Assembly: GCF_000735695.2 (NCBI RefSeq)
Contig: NZ_JASZ02000001.1
Location: 172,215 to 236,214, forward strand
Direction: 5' to 3'
Length of the DNA stretch: 64,000 nt
From: Kaistella haifensis DSM 19056
Lineage (GTDB): Bacteria > Bacteroidota > Bacteroidia > Flavobacteriales > Weeksellaceae
Position 1 is the first letter of the stretch. Each line of letters begins with the position of its first letter. Below the pieces are notes generated by a model. The model saw only the letters and a list, made by a program, of their open reading frames with translations. It was not told where the DNA came from and made no database searches. A program made the translations under genes and the position numbers. Below, piece after piece: positions 1-7,701 of this stretch.

Positions 1-492
1 TAATTGCGCTGAAGATCCTGCACTTCTTGCCATTACCGCACCTTGTCCAGGTCTTAGTTCGATACAAGATACTACAGTACCTAAAGGAATATTCTTCAAC
101 TTCATTGCATTACCTACGTTAGGTTCTGCAGCATCCGCAGCGATTACTTTCTGATCTACTTTGATACCGTTTGGAGCGATGATGTATCTCTTCTCTCCGT
201 CTGCGTACTCAACTAGTGCGATGAAAGCCGTTCTGTTTGGATCGTACTCTACAGTTTTTACCGTTCCTTCAACATCAAACTTGTTTCTTTTGAAGTCGAT
301 AATTCTGTACTTTTGTTTGTGTCCACCTCCGGTGTAACGCATGGTCATTTTACCAGTATTGTTACGACCACCTGACTTTTTAATACCAACGGTTAGAGAC
401 TTCTCTGGTTTGTTGGTAGTAATTTCCTCAAAGTTGTTTACAACTCTGAATCTCTGTCCCGGGGTGATAGGTTTTAATTTTCTAACAGACAT
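1..492 (-). CDS. rplB: 50S ribosomal protein L2, N-terminal part (cut by window edge)
   Basis: L2 is a primary 23S rRNA-binding protein needed for subunit association and peptidyl-transferase centre assembly. The 164 visible codons begin [15 protein letters not shown] and include [18 protein letters not shown] and [22 protein letters not shown], which are diagnostic for L2. The ATG (490-492) lies 19 nt after the rplW stop, so it is co-transcribed with rplC, rplD and rplW. The C-terminal part, with the conserved His region, lies outside the window. Identification is secure. Confidence 0.97.
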   Translation of the reverse strand, partial: MSVRKLKPITPGQRFRVVNNFEEITTNKPEKSLTVGIKKSGGRNNTGKMTMRYTGGGHKQKYRIIDFKRNKFDVEGTVKTVEYDPNRTAFIALVEYADGEKRYIIAPNGIKVDQKVIAADAAEPNVGNAMKLKNIPLGTVVSCIELRPGQGAVMARSAGSSAQL

Positions 493-511
493 TACTATTG
501 TTTATAATTAA

Positions 512-802
512 TTAATTCGTTGCAAAAATATCAATTACTTCACCTTCTACAAGGGAAACAACTGCTTTCTTCAATTTGTTGGTTTTCCCAACCTGTAATC
601 CTTTTTTGGTGTGTTTCGCTGAAACTTTAGGAGCGTAAATCATTGTTCTTACGTCTGCTACTTTTACACCATAAGCATCTTCTACTGCTTTTTTGATCTG
701 GATTTTATTCGCTTTTGTATTCACAAAAAAAGAATAAGCTCCTCTCAAATCGGTAAGATAGTTTGCTTTTTCTGAAATGATTGGTTTAATAATAATAGAC
801 AT
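512..802 (-). CDS. rplW: 50S ribosomal protein L23
   Basis: L23 sits at the exit of the peptide tunnel and docks trigger factor and SRP. The 96-residue protein starts MSIIIKPIISEKANYL and contains KANKIQIKKAVEDAYGVKV followed by a basic loop (KVSAKHTKKGLQVG), as in bacterial L23. It starts 3 nt after the rplD stop and is third in the rplC-rplD-rplW-rplB order seen here. Length is normal for Bacteroidota. Confidence 0.97.
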   Translation of the reverse strand: MSIIIKPIISEKANYLTDLRGAYSFFVNTKANKIQIKKAVEDAYGVKVADVRTMIYAPKVSAKHTKKGLQVGKTNKLKKAVVSLVEGEVIDIFATN

Positions 803-805
803 GAT

Positions 806-1435
806 TTATTTTCTTAAGTTTTCCTGAAATTTTTCGATAGCACCTTCTAAAAATACAATCTCGCCAGCGTGTACCAAATCGTAAGAACTGATCTCGTTAT
901 AAGTCAATACTGTAGTTTTAGGTAAATTTCTTGATGACAGATATACATTTTTGTTAGCTTCCGGTAAAATGTAAAGAGATTTTTTACCTTCAAATCCTAA
1001 TGCGTTGTTCAGTGTGATAAATTCTTTAGTTTTCGGAGCTTCAAAGTTGAAAGCTTCTAAAACTTTAATAGAATTGTCTCTCATCTTCTGAGAAAGCACA
1101 GATTTTTTCGCTAATCTTTTCAAAGCTTTGTTCAATTTGAATCTGTAGTCTCTTGGCTTTGGACCGAAAACTCTACCTCCACCTCTGAATGTAGGAGATT
1201 TGATATCCCCGTATCTTGCAGATCCAGATCCTTTCTGCTTTTTAAGCTTTTTCGTAGAAGCTGTAATTTCGCTTCTTTCTTTTGATTTATGTGTCCCTTG
1301 TCTTTGTGCAGCAAGGTATTGTTTCACTTCTAAGTAAACCGCGTGCTGATTTGGCTCAATTCCGAAGATTGCCTCGTCTAACTGAACTGTTCTTCCGGTT
1401 TCTTTTCCTGATGTATTGAATACTACTAGTTCCAT
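806..1435 (-). CDS. rplD: 50S ribosomal protein L4
   Basis: L4 binds 23S rRNA with an extended loop that lines the exit tunnel; in E. coli it also represses the S10 operon. The 209-residue protein has the loop motif [20 protein letters not shown] (about residues 68-87) and the C-terminal fold ending [14 protein letters not shown]. The ATG lies inside the last codons of rplC (10 nt overlap, ATGGAACTAG), so translation is probably coupled. No unusual insertion or deletion is visible in the macrolide-relevant loop. Confidence 0.97.
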   Translation of the reverse strand: MELVVFNTSGKETGRTVQLDEAIFGIEPNQHAVYLEVKQYLAAQRQGTHKSKERSEITASTKKLKKQKGSGSARYGDIKSPTFRGGGRVFGPKPRDYRFKLNKALKRLAKKSVLSQKMRDNSIKVLEAFNFEAPKTKEFITLNNALGFEGKKSLYILPEANKNVYLSSRNLPKTTVLTYNEISSYDLVHAGEIVFLEGAIEKFQENLRK

Positions 1436-2052
1436 TTTCTGATAATTACATAAGAATTTTTTGCTCCCGGAACAGCACCTTTTACTACTAAAAGATTTTG
1501 TTCTTCATCTACTCTTAACACTTGAAGGTTTTGTACGGTAACTTGCTTACCTCCCATTCTACCTGCCATACGCATTCCTTTGAATACTCTGGACGGGTCG
1601 GATCCTGCACCGATGGAACCTGGAGCTCTTAATCTGTTGTGCTGTCCGTGAGTCGCTTGCATTACCCCACCGAAGTTGTGTCTTTTAACAACCCCTTGGA
1701 AACCTTTACCTTTTGAAGTTCCTGTAACGTCAACAAATTCGCCTTCTGCGAACAAATCAACTTTCACTTCATCTCCAACGCTTAATTTGTCCACGAATTC
1801 ATGATAGAATTCTACCAATTTAGCTTTTGGAGCAGAACCAGCCTTCTTGAAATGGCCGGCTAACGCTTTACCAACGTTCTTTTCACTCTTGTCATCGAAA
1901 CCAAGTTGAGCAGCTTTGTACCCATCTTTTTCTACGGTTCTGACCTGTAAAACCGAGCAAGGACCAGCTTGAATAACTGTACATGGCATGTTTTTGCCAT
2001 TTTCGTCAAACAAGGAAGTCATCCCGATTTTTTTACCAATAATACCTGACAT
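1426..2052 (-). CDS. rplC: 50S ribosomal protein L3
   Basis: L3 nucleates 50S assembly and reaches the peptidyl-transferase centre. The 208-residue protein begins [19 protein letters not shown] and carries [18 protein letters not shown] and [20 protein letters not shown], both typical of L3. It is the first annotated gene of this r-protein block. A promoter lies about 95 nt upstream and a short possible leader ORF ends on its start codon (TAATG). In most bacteria rpsJ directly precedes rplC; here rpsJ is 5.3 kb away with an iron operon between. Confidence 0.97.
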   Translation of the reverse strand: MSGIIGKKIGMTSLFDENGKNMPCTVIQAGPCSVLQVRTVEKDGYKAAQLGFDDKSEKNVGKALAGHFKKAGSAPKAKLVEFYHEFVDKLSVGDEVKVDLFAEGEFVDVTGTSKGKGFQGVVKRHNFGGVMQATHGQHNRLRAPGSIGAGSDPSRVFKGMRMAGRMGGKQVTVQNLQVLRVDEEQNLLVVKGAVPGAKNSYVIIRKWN

Positions 2053-2123
2053 TATTTATATATTATATTAAGTTCACGTTTGCCAATCGAGGTTTTAGTG
2101 ATTTCTACTTCTGAAATAGGCAT
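2052..2123 (-). other. possible 23-codon leader ORF coupled to rplC
   Basis: Within the rplC leader, an ATG at 2121-2123 opens a 23-codon frame (MPISEVEITKTSIGKRELNI plus three residues). Its TAA (2052-2054) overlaps the rplC ATG by one base (TAATG). A purine-rich AGGGAAGAAG stands just before the ATG, and the frame lies downstream of the predicted transcription start. I do not recognise the peptide. It may be a leader peptide that couples translation into rplC, or a chance frame. Confidence 0.35.
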
Positions 2124-2146
2124 ACTTCTTCCCTAAATTGAGTGTG

Positions 2147-2177
2147 CAAATGTATGAAGTTTTTTTGAATTGACAAA
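2147..2177 (-). promoter_or_regulatory. Bacteroidota-type promoter for rplC-rplD-rplW-rplB
   Basis: Read on the minus strand: TTTG (2174-2177), a 19-nt spacer, then TACATTTG (2147-2154). This matches the Bacteroidota sigma-ABfr consensus TTTG-N19-21-TAnnTTTG. Transcription should start about 3-5 nt further on, giving a leader of about 90 nt. It explains how the rplC block is transcribed although separated from rpsJ. Confidence 0.75.
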
Positions 2178-2335
2178 CAGTGAGTTAAAAAAATATTCAA
2201 AAAAACCTACAATTCATCCAACTGTTGATTAATACATCATTGGAAATAAAAAAGATAAATCATCTGGAAAGAAAAACATAAGGAAGTAAACATTTTAGGA
2301 ACAACGCACTAAATATCATGAAATAAACAATCCCA

Positions 2336-2806
2336 TTAATCTTCAGATGCGCCGTTCAAATCTCTGCCTCTTTTTTTGAATTCATGGTTATTTTTGGCAG
2401 CATCGATAGAATGAGACTGATGCAAATCATTATCGCTTTCCGCCAAGTCGGATAATTCCTCGTAAAACTTATGCAAGTTATCTAGCTCCTTTTCCGTCAA
2501 ATCCTCAATATCCACAATCCTATTGCTGGCCTTTCCACTGGCGGCAATCAATTCATTTAATTTAATTTGGATCGCTTTGGAATCTTTGTTTTGCGCCTTT
2601 TGAATTAAAAAAACCATCAAAAAAGTAATAATTGTTGTTCCGGTGTTGATGACGAGTTGCCAGATTTCTGAAAAGTTGAAAAACGGGCCCGAAATTGCCC
2701 AAATAACAACAATTAAAGCTGCGCCAATAAAAGCCGGCGAACTTCCGGTAAATGCTGTTGCTTTGTTCGCAAAGCTTTCGAAGAGAGATTGATTTGGTTT
2801 AGCCAT
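2336..2806 (-). CDS. low-affinity iron permease family membrane protein
   Basis: The 156-residue protein begins with an amphipathic stretch (FESFANKATAFTGSS). Two transmembrane helices follow (about residues 23-42, FIGAALIVVIWAISGPFF, and 50-68, LVINTGTTIITFLMVFLIQ), then a charged cytoplasmic tail. The motif order ATAFTGSSPAF...NTGTTIITFLMVFLIQKAQNKD is that of the low-affinity Fe/Cu permease family (Fet4-related bacterial proteins). It is the last gene of the iron operon. Its ATG directly follows the TAA of the uncorrected DUF1294 frame, indicating tight coupling. Transport activity is inferred from family, and the bacterial members are poorly characterised. Confidence 0.8.
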   Translation of the reverse strand: MAKPNQSLFESFANKATAFTGSSPAFIGAALIVVIWAISGPFFNFSEIWQLVINTGTTIITFLMVFLIQKAQNKDSKAIQIKLNELIAASGKASNRIVDIEDLTEKELDNLHKFYEELSDLAESDNDLHQSHSIDAAKNNHEFKKRGRDLNGASED

Positions 2807-3084
2807 TTAAATTTGTGATTTTCTGATGAATAAAATTATTAAAATTATCTGAACTGCAGCTACAAGAAAAAACGTAAGAAGAAAACTCCGTTTGGAAGTC
2901 TTATGGCGAAAAAGTAACACGTTAAAATAGAGCCTATTGATCCTCCCAAAAACGTTACTACTAACAGGGTGTTTTCTGGAATTCTCATTCTACTATTTTT
3001 TGCCTGAAATTTGTCAGTTGCAAAAATGAGAAAACTCATAATGGTAAGAGATAGTAAATAAATTTCAGGAAAATTCATCCTCAA
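2807..3084 (-). pseudogene. DUF1294 small membrane protein, one-base frameshift
   Basis: The intact frame from 3084 reads MRMNFPEIYLLSLTIMSFL...SRMRIPENTLLVVTFLGGSIGSILTCYFF and then stops at 2860. One base off, from about 2910 down to 2807, the DUF1294 C-terminus continues as RHKTSKRSFLLTFFLVAAVQ ending IRKSQI-TAA, and that TAA abuts the ATG of the next gene. The family signature GGS-G---G--YFRHKT is therefore split by one missing base beside a T5 run (CTTTTTCG) near 2907-2914. The repaired product would be 92 residues with two membrane helices; its function is unknown. Real mutation and sequencing error are both possible. Confidence 0.85.
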
Positions 3085-3094
3085 AAATAAAACT

Positions 3095-4300
3095 TTAAAC
3101 CTTTGTTTTCACCAACCGATGATAATAAATGACAAAACCTGTAACCGGAAGCAGACAGCCGATAAGTGTAATAATAAAATAGAAAATAATACTCGGAAGC
3201 CCCATAATTTCTCCCGTGTGTAAAGGTTTTGAAAGCGAAGTGAATTGCTTATTCAATGGTTTTTCAGAAAAAATATCTTTGGTTTTCAGTTCGCCTTTTT
3301 TATCAAAAGTTAGTTCATTGGGAAGAAGAGCGCCAAGAAAATTATCAGTATCAATTTTTGTGACAGTGTATCTTGGATTTTCGGAATTTGGATAATTAAT
3401 TGAAATAATTCCTGGTTTTGGAAAAAACTTTTCCGTTGTAGAAATTAGCTCGTTTATAGACACTTGCTTTTCTTGATCAATTTCTGATTTTTCCTTCTGT
3501 CGATCGAGCATATCATTCATTAAAGAAGCAAAAGCATCATCACTCTCTTTGTTTTGTTCAGAATTAATTTGACTTAAAGATTCTCCGCCAAGCGAAACAA
3601 TCAATGCATTTTTCACCCAAGGATAAGTGATGTAAAGACCTGTAATAGAAATAAACGCTAAAAAAATCATGGTGTAAAACCCAAAAACATTGTGCACATC
3701 ATAGTTCAGGCGTTTAAATTTAGCATTGAGTTTGATGGTTAAATTTTGCTTTAAATATTTCAACTTTTTAGGAAGCCAAAGAATAAAACCGGAAAACATT
3801 AAATATAAAAACATCAAAACGCCAACACCTAAAATTTGTCGCCCAACTTCTCCCATTAAAAGCGTTTTGTGGATATCCAGAACGATTTCAAAAAAACGAT
3901 CTAAAGACTGGTCGGAAACTCCCAATTCTTTTTTTTGGTAAGGATCATAAAAAGATGTTTTTAAATCACCCGATTGATTGGTGTAACTGATTACCCAGCT
4001 TCGGTTTGATTTATCCGGAAGCAGAATTGCAGTGATTTTCTTTTTCTCTGATTCTAATTTTTTAATTAATTCATCCGGAAGTTGTTTTGTATTTTCAATC
4101 TTTTCAACAAAAACCAAATCACGATTATAAAGTTCTGTAATTTGTGTTTTGAAAGCATACAAACATCCCGTTAAACATAATGTAAACACAACCAAAGAAG
4201 ACAAAAGCCCGAACCAGAGGTGCGTTAAATACATGAAGTATTTAAGAAAAGATTCATTTTTTCTTTTTTTCCGGAACAAACTTTTAAATATTTTTTTCAT
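3095..4300 (-). CDS. PepSY-associated transmembrane protein (iron-uptake associated)
   Basis: The 401-residue inner-membrane protein has four predicted transmembrane segments: about 27-50 (WFGLLSSLVVFTLCLTGCLY), 157-176 (ILGVGVLMFLYLMFSGFILW), 208-228 (FYTMIFLAFISITGLYITYP) and 371-393. Periplasmic PepSY-like segments lie between them. His motifs (DIHKTLLMGEVGRQ, YDVHNVFGFYT, SKPLHTGEIMGLPS) fit the PepSY_TM family, whose members often accompany TonB siderophore receptors and are thought to act as ferric-siderophore reductases. Its place directly downstream of the receptor and lipoprotein genes supports that role. Reductase activity is inference. Confidence 0.85.
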   Translation of the reverse strand: MKKIFKSLFRKKRKNESFLKYFMYLTHLWFGLLSSLVVFTLCLTGCLYAFKTQITELYNRDLVFVEKIENTKQLPDELIKKLESEKKKITAILLPDKSNRSWVISYTNQSGDLKTSFYDPYQKKELGVSDQSLDRFFEIVLDIHKTLLMGEVGRQILGVGVLMFLYLMFSGFILWLPKKLKYLKQNLTIKLNAKFKRLNYDVHNVFGFYTMIFLAFISITGLYITYPWVKNALIVSLGGESLSQINSEQNKESDDAFASLMNDMLDRQKEKSEIDQEKQVSINELISTTEKFFPKPGIISINYPNSENPRYTVTKIDTDNFLGALLPNELTFDKKGELKTKDIFSEKPLNKQFTSLSKPLHTGEIMGLPSIIFYFIITLIGCLLPVTGFVIYYHRLVKTKV

Positions 4301-4316
4301 TGTTTTTAGAATTGAC

Positions 4317-4349
4317 GGAGCCGAGGTTACGCATAATAACCCCAGCCCC
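4317..4349 (-). other. 13-bp RNA hairpin in the gap before the PepSY gene
   Basis: On the minus-strand transcript GGGGCUGGGGUUA (4349-4337) can pair with UAACCUCGGCUCC (4329-4317) across a 7-nt loop. The three positions that are not Watson-Crick are all G-U wobbles in this orientation and become C-A mismatches on the other strand, so it probably acts as minus-strand RNA. There is no U-tract, so it is not a simple terminator. It ends 17 nt before the PepSY start codon. Confidence 0.55.
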
Positions 4350-4386
4350 TAAAGAATAATCTAACTATATGATATGAATTCTTATT

Positions 4387-5007
4387 TTATTCTCTTCCTT
4401 TAAATTGGATTTCTTTAACCGTTTCTTCAAATTTTTGATATTTTTCCGCAGGAAGTGCAGACTGTATTGCTGCTTTTCTTTGGGTATCAAATTTTTGCCA
4501 ATATTCCTCAGCCAATTCATTGTTTCCGTGATAAACATCGTGTGCATCAGAAAATGCTTTTTCAAAAGCGTCGTTGGCAGCATTTACCACTTGAAATTCT
4601 TCGTTGGTTAGTTCCGCGTTGGTTTTAATCTTTGATAAAAGTTCGTCGTTGTAACGAGGTCTTTTTCTCGAATTTTTATCTACAAAATCGTTGAATTTCA
4701 CCATTTCCACAGGAGTTAAAACAGTTGCCATTTCAACAGCTTGCTGTTCACGTACCTTTTCTTGTTTTGATAACAAAGCGATACGATCCATTTGTCTTCC
4801 ATTCGCAGTTGCAGCATTGTAATTTTCTTCCTGAATTTTGGAATATTTTGCGGTGATTTCGTCAAACTTTTTAGACTTTTCGTCGGAAAGTTTCAGTTCA
4901 TTTTTTACTTCGGTGAAGTCGAACGATTTTCCTTTTCCTTCTTTTTTACAAGCGATAATGGCTAAACTGGCGATAAATGAAATTAAAATTGTTTTAAAAA
5001 TATTCAT
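4387..5007 (-). CDS. lipoprotein of the iron-uptake operon, unknown function
   Basis: The 206-residue protein has a lipoprotein signal peptide with lipobox LAIIAC at about residues 15-20, followed by KKEGKGKS. The mature part is helical and charged. It has two LT-x-E-x-F-type segments (VLTPVEMVKFNDFV and ELTNEEFQVVNAAND), loosely like periplasmic Spy/LTXXQ-type proteins, but I cannot assign a family. It lies 11 nt downstream of the TonB receptor gene, so it is probably co-expressed under iron limitation. A role in ferrisiderophore handling is a guess from context. Confidence 0.8.
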   Translation of the reverse strand: MNIFKTILISFIASLAIIACKKEGKGKSFDFTEVKNELKLSDEKSKKFDEITAKYSKIQEENYNAATANGRQMDRIALLSKQEKVREQQAVEMATVLTPVEMVKFNDFVDKNSRKRPRYNDELLSKIKTNAELTNEEFQVVNAANDAFEKAFSDAHDVYHGNNELAEEYWQKFDTQRKAAIQSALPAEKYQKFEETVKEIQFKGRE

Positions 5008-5018
5008 GATGGTAAAAT

Positions 5019-7196
5019 TTAGAATTTGTAATTAAGTTGAACACCAAAGTTTTTTGGATTGATTCGGTTTATATATCCGCCTCTGAAATAAGAGTTGTAG
5101 CCTTCTGCATCGAAGATGTTATTCAAGAAAACTCTTAAACCCACTTGTTTGTAAACATATCCAACTTGTGCATCAACAGTTGTGTATGCTTTCATATCGA
5201 ATGGTTTTACACCAGGAATTGTATTATGAATGATTGTTCTTTGGGTATATTCATTCACTGGTCTTTCGCCAACATAATAAACTCCCGCTCCTAAATCTAA
5301 CCCATTTAAAGCACCTTCTTTAAAGGCATAATTCAACCAAGCATTTGCCGTGTGATTCGGCGCGTTCATCGGTTCAGAACCATTGACATAAGCAGGACTG
5401 TCTTTATATTGTGCATCGAGATATGCATAACCAGCCATAACCTGAAGGTTTCTGTTGATTCTACCAATGACCTCGGCTTCAATTCCTTTTCTTTCAAGAT
5501 TTCCAGCTAAATCGTAGTAACCGGTTGCTGCACCAGATTCGTTTAACACACTGAATGAAAGGTTGTCATTATTAATATAAAACAATGTAAGATTAAATCT
5601 TAATTTTTCTTCTAACCAATCAGATTTAACACCAGCTTCCCATTGCGTTGTTTTTCCAGGACCTACAACATCGCCATTTTGCATCGGGTTATTGGCTTCT
5701 CGTAAAGAGGTAGTTGTCGTATAAGAACCGAAAAGATTAACATTTTCAACTGGTGAAATTAAAACTCCGACAGAAGGATTCACCGCAGAAACATCTTCTT
5801 GTTCTTCAGGAGCACCATTAAGCTTGCTGTATCTCAAACCTAAGTTTAATTTTAAATATTTATTGAAAGTCACAACATCTTGCGCCATCAAACCAATTGT
5901 TGGTGTTAAAGTTTTAATGTTTCGTTTATCTCCTAAATAAAATTCAAAACCTTGTGGAAGTTCATTAGGAATATCTTGTAAAACATTGATCACATCAGAA
6001 TAATGTGCATATCCTCCAGCTTGGTTATAATAAGTATAAGAATTAATATCCGATTGGTTAAAATCAAAACCAACTTGGAAAGTATGATTAATTAACCCTG
6101 TTTTTACATCTTGTCCGATAAAATCAAATTGGAAAACTTGGCTTTTATCGTCACGACCATATTTTTGTAAACTTCTTGTTCTTTCTGCATAGCCAGTTTG
6201 AGCATTTCCTCTGCCCAAGAAAGAAGCTTCTGTATCAACTTCGTAAGACGAATTAAAATAGGCAGCTCTTAGTTTTAGTTTATCCGTTAATTTACGATCA
6301 ATCATTGTTGAAAAACTAAATGTTTGAAGTGCATTATTTTCGGAAGTGAACCCCAAAAATTTATCTTTCGGCATATCGTAGATTGCATAAGTATCATCAG
6401 TTCCGAAATTCACTGTACCAAGACTTGGTGTTGTATCGTCCTTCATATAATCCATCTGAACAATGATATTGGTTTTATCATCTGGTTTAAAACCAAAAGA
6501 TGGGTTGATATAAATTCTTTCTGTACTAACATGTTTTGTAAAAGAGTTGTTGTTTTGGTAGGCAACATTTAAACGAGCGGAAACTCTTCCCTTTTTATCA
6601 AGAACTCTTTCCAAATCCAAAGTTGGACGATAGAAATCCCAACTTCCAAAACGAAATCCTACATTACCACTATTAATATATAGGGGAGTTTTTGTAACTA
6701 CATTAATAACACCTCCCGCAGAACCAAGTCCGTTACCGATACCTTGTGTAATAGCAGCTGAACCTTTGATTACTTGGATGCTTTCCACGCCTTGCATGTC
6801 AGTTAACATTGCTGCAGTACGGAAATCGCCATCCATCATTACTCCGTTTTTAAGAACAGGAACACCTCTATAACCTCTAATGGACATACTTTCTCTAGTT
6901 CCACCATAATTTGCGAATTGAGTAACACCTGGTACATTTTTCGCAACATCAGTTACTGTTAACCCACCTAAATCTTCAATAACCTTGCTAGAAATTACAG
7001 AAATACTTTGAATTTGATCTCTCGGTTTCAAAGGCATTCTTGTGATAATCTCCAAACCTTTTGGCTGTTTTTTGGGAATACCAAAAAGTTGAACTTCTTC
7101 GATATTCTCTACTGATTTTAAAGTGTCATTTTCCACTTGAGCATTGGCAAGCACTGCTCCCAAAACAAAAGATGCTAGTGTTATTGTTCGTTTCAT
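5019..7196 (-). CDS. TonB-dependent siderophore receptor
   Basis: The 725-residue outer-membrane receptor imports ferric siderophores using TonB energy. The signal peptide is MKRTITLASFVLGAVLANAQ. The plug domain (about residues 60-165) has VTDVAKNVPGVTQFANYGGT, SIRGYRGVPVLKNGVMMDGD and VESIQVIKGSAAITQG, typical of FhuE/FcuA-type siderophore receptors. The 22-strand barrel ends in an aromatic residue (GVQLNYKF). There is no N-terminal signalling or CarboxypepD_reg extension. It is first in the operon, behind a promoter overlapped by a Fur-like palindrome. The substrate cannot be read from the sequence. Confidence 0.93.
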   Translation of the reverse strand: MKRTITLASFVLGAVLANAQVENDTLKSVENIEEVQLFGIPKKQPKGLEIITRMPLKPRDQIQSISVISSKVIEDLGGLTVTDVAKNVPGVTQFANYGGTRESMSIRGYRGVPVLKNGVMMDGDFRTAAMLTDMQGVESIQVIKGSAAITQGIGNGLGSAGGVINVVTKTPLYINSGNVGFRFGSWDFYRPTLDLERVLDKKGRVSARLNVAYQNNNSFTKHVSTERIYINPSFGFKPDDKTNIIVQMDYMKDDTTPSLGTVNFGTDDTYAIYDMPKDKFLGFTSENNALQTFSFSTMIDRKLTDKLKLRAAYFNSSYEVDTEASFLGRGNAQTGYAERTRSLQKYGRDDKSQVFQFDFIGQDVKTGLINHTFQVGFDFNQSDINSYTYYNQAGGYAHYSDVINVLQDIPNELPQGFEFYLGDKRNIKTLTPTIGLMAQDVVTFNKYLKLNLGLRYSKLNGAPEEQEDVSAVNPSVGVLISPVENVNLFGSYTTTTSLREANNPMQNGDVVGPGKTTQWEAGVKSDWLEEKLRFNLTLFYINNDNLSFSVLNESGAATGYYDLAGNLERKGIEAEVIGRINRNLQVMAGYAYLDAQYKDSPAYVNGSEPMNAPNHTANAWLNYAFKEGALNGLDLGAGVYYVGERPVNEYTQRTIIHNTIPGVKPFDMKAYTTVDAQVGYVYKQVGLRVFLNNIFDAEGYNSYFRGGYINRINPKNFGVQLNYKF

Positions 7197-7217
7197 TAGT
7201 TAATTTTTATTTAAATG

Positions 7218-7249
7218 CAAATTTATTATTTTTATTTATTCTAAATAAA
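7218..7249 (-). promoter_or_regulatory. promoter with Fur-like 19-bp palindrome for the iron operon
   Basis: Positions 7231-7249 form a perfect inverted repeat, TTTATTTA-TTC-TAAATAAA. On the minus strand it is followed by TAAATTTG (7218-7225), a match to the Bacteroidota -7 box TAnnTTTG. The palindrome covers the expected -33 region 35 nt before the receptor start codon, a classic position for repression by Fur. The assignment to Fur rather than another metalloregulator is inference from the gene content. Confidence 0.65.
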
Positions 7250-7293
7250 TTTTAAACATGATAAATATCACTTTTTGTAACGACAGATAAGAT

Positions 7294-7330
7294 AAAAAAA
7301 TCCGCCCTCTTTCGAGAACGGATTTGTTAT
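7294..7330 (-). terminator. intrinsic terminator of the str operon
   Basis: On the minus strand AAATCCG-TT-CTC (7325 down to 7314) pairs with GAG-GG-CGGATTT (7309 down to 7298), followed by seven T. It lies about 50 nt after the rpsJ stop, so str operon transcripts should end here before the iron operon and the rplC block. Confidence 0.8.
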
Positions 7331-7376
7331 CATAGCAAAGTGCTGTTGACACGCAATAAATCGCGTCTCTACAAAA

Positions 7377-7682
7377 TCACACTTTAATTTCTACGTCAAC
7401 TCCTGAAGGAAGCTCTAATTTCATTAGGGCATCTACAGTTTTAGAAGAAGAAGAATAGATGTCCATCAATCTCTTGTGAGCTGAAAGCTGGAACTGCTCT
7501 CTTGCCTTCTTGTTTACGTGCGGAGATCTCAACACGGTGAAGATTCTCTTGTTGGTTGGCAATGGAATTGGTCCGTTTACAACAGCACCAGTCGCTTTTA
7601 CCGTTCTCACGATTTTCTCAGCAGATTTGTCTACCAAATTGTAATCGTAAGATTTTAGTTTTATTCTGATTCTTTGTGACAT
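7377..7682 (-). CDS. rpsJ: 30S ribosomal protein S10
   Basis: S10 is part of the 30S head and, as NusE, of antitermination complexes. The 101-residue protein starts [20 protein letters not shown] and has [20 protein letters not shown] and [20 protein letters not shown], as in all bacterial S10. It is the last gene of rpsL-rpsG-fusA-rpsJ, 19 nt after fusA. A strong terminator follows, and the expected next gene rplC is displaced by the iron operon. There is no tuf gene between fusA and rpsJ. Confidence 0.98.
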   Translation of the reverse strand: MSQRIRIKLKSYDYNLVDKSAEKIVRTVKATGAVVNGPIPLPTNKRIFTVLRSPHVNKKAREQFQLSAHKRLMDIYSSSSKTVDALMKLELPSGVDVEIKV

Positions 7683-7701
7683 TTTAATCTAAATTTTAAT
7701 A

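Noticed and set aside
2336..7196. Genomic island or prophage between r-protein genes
   Set aside because: There is no integrase, tRNA target, direct repeats or base-composition change visible. The segment reads as an ordinary iron operon.
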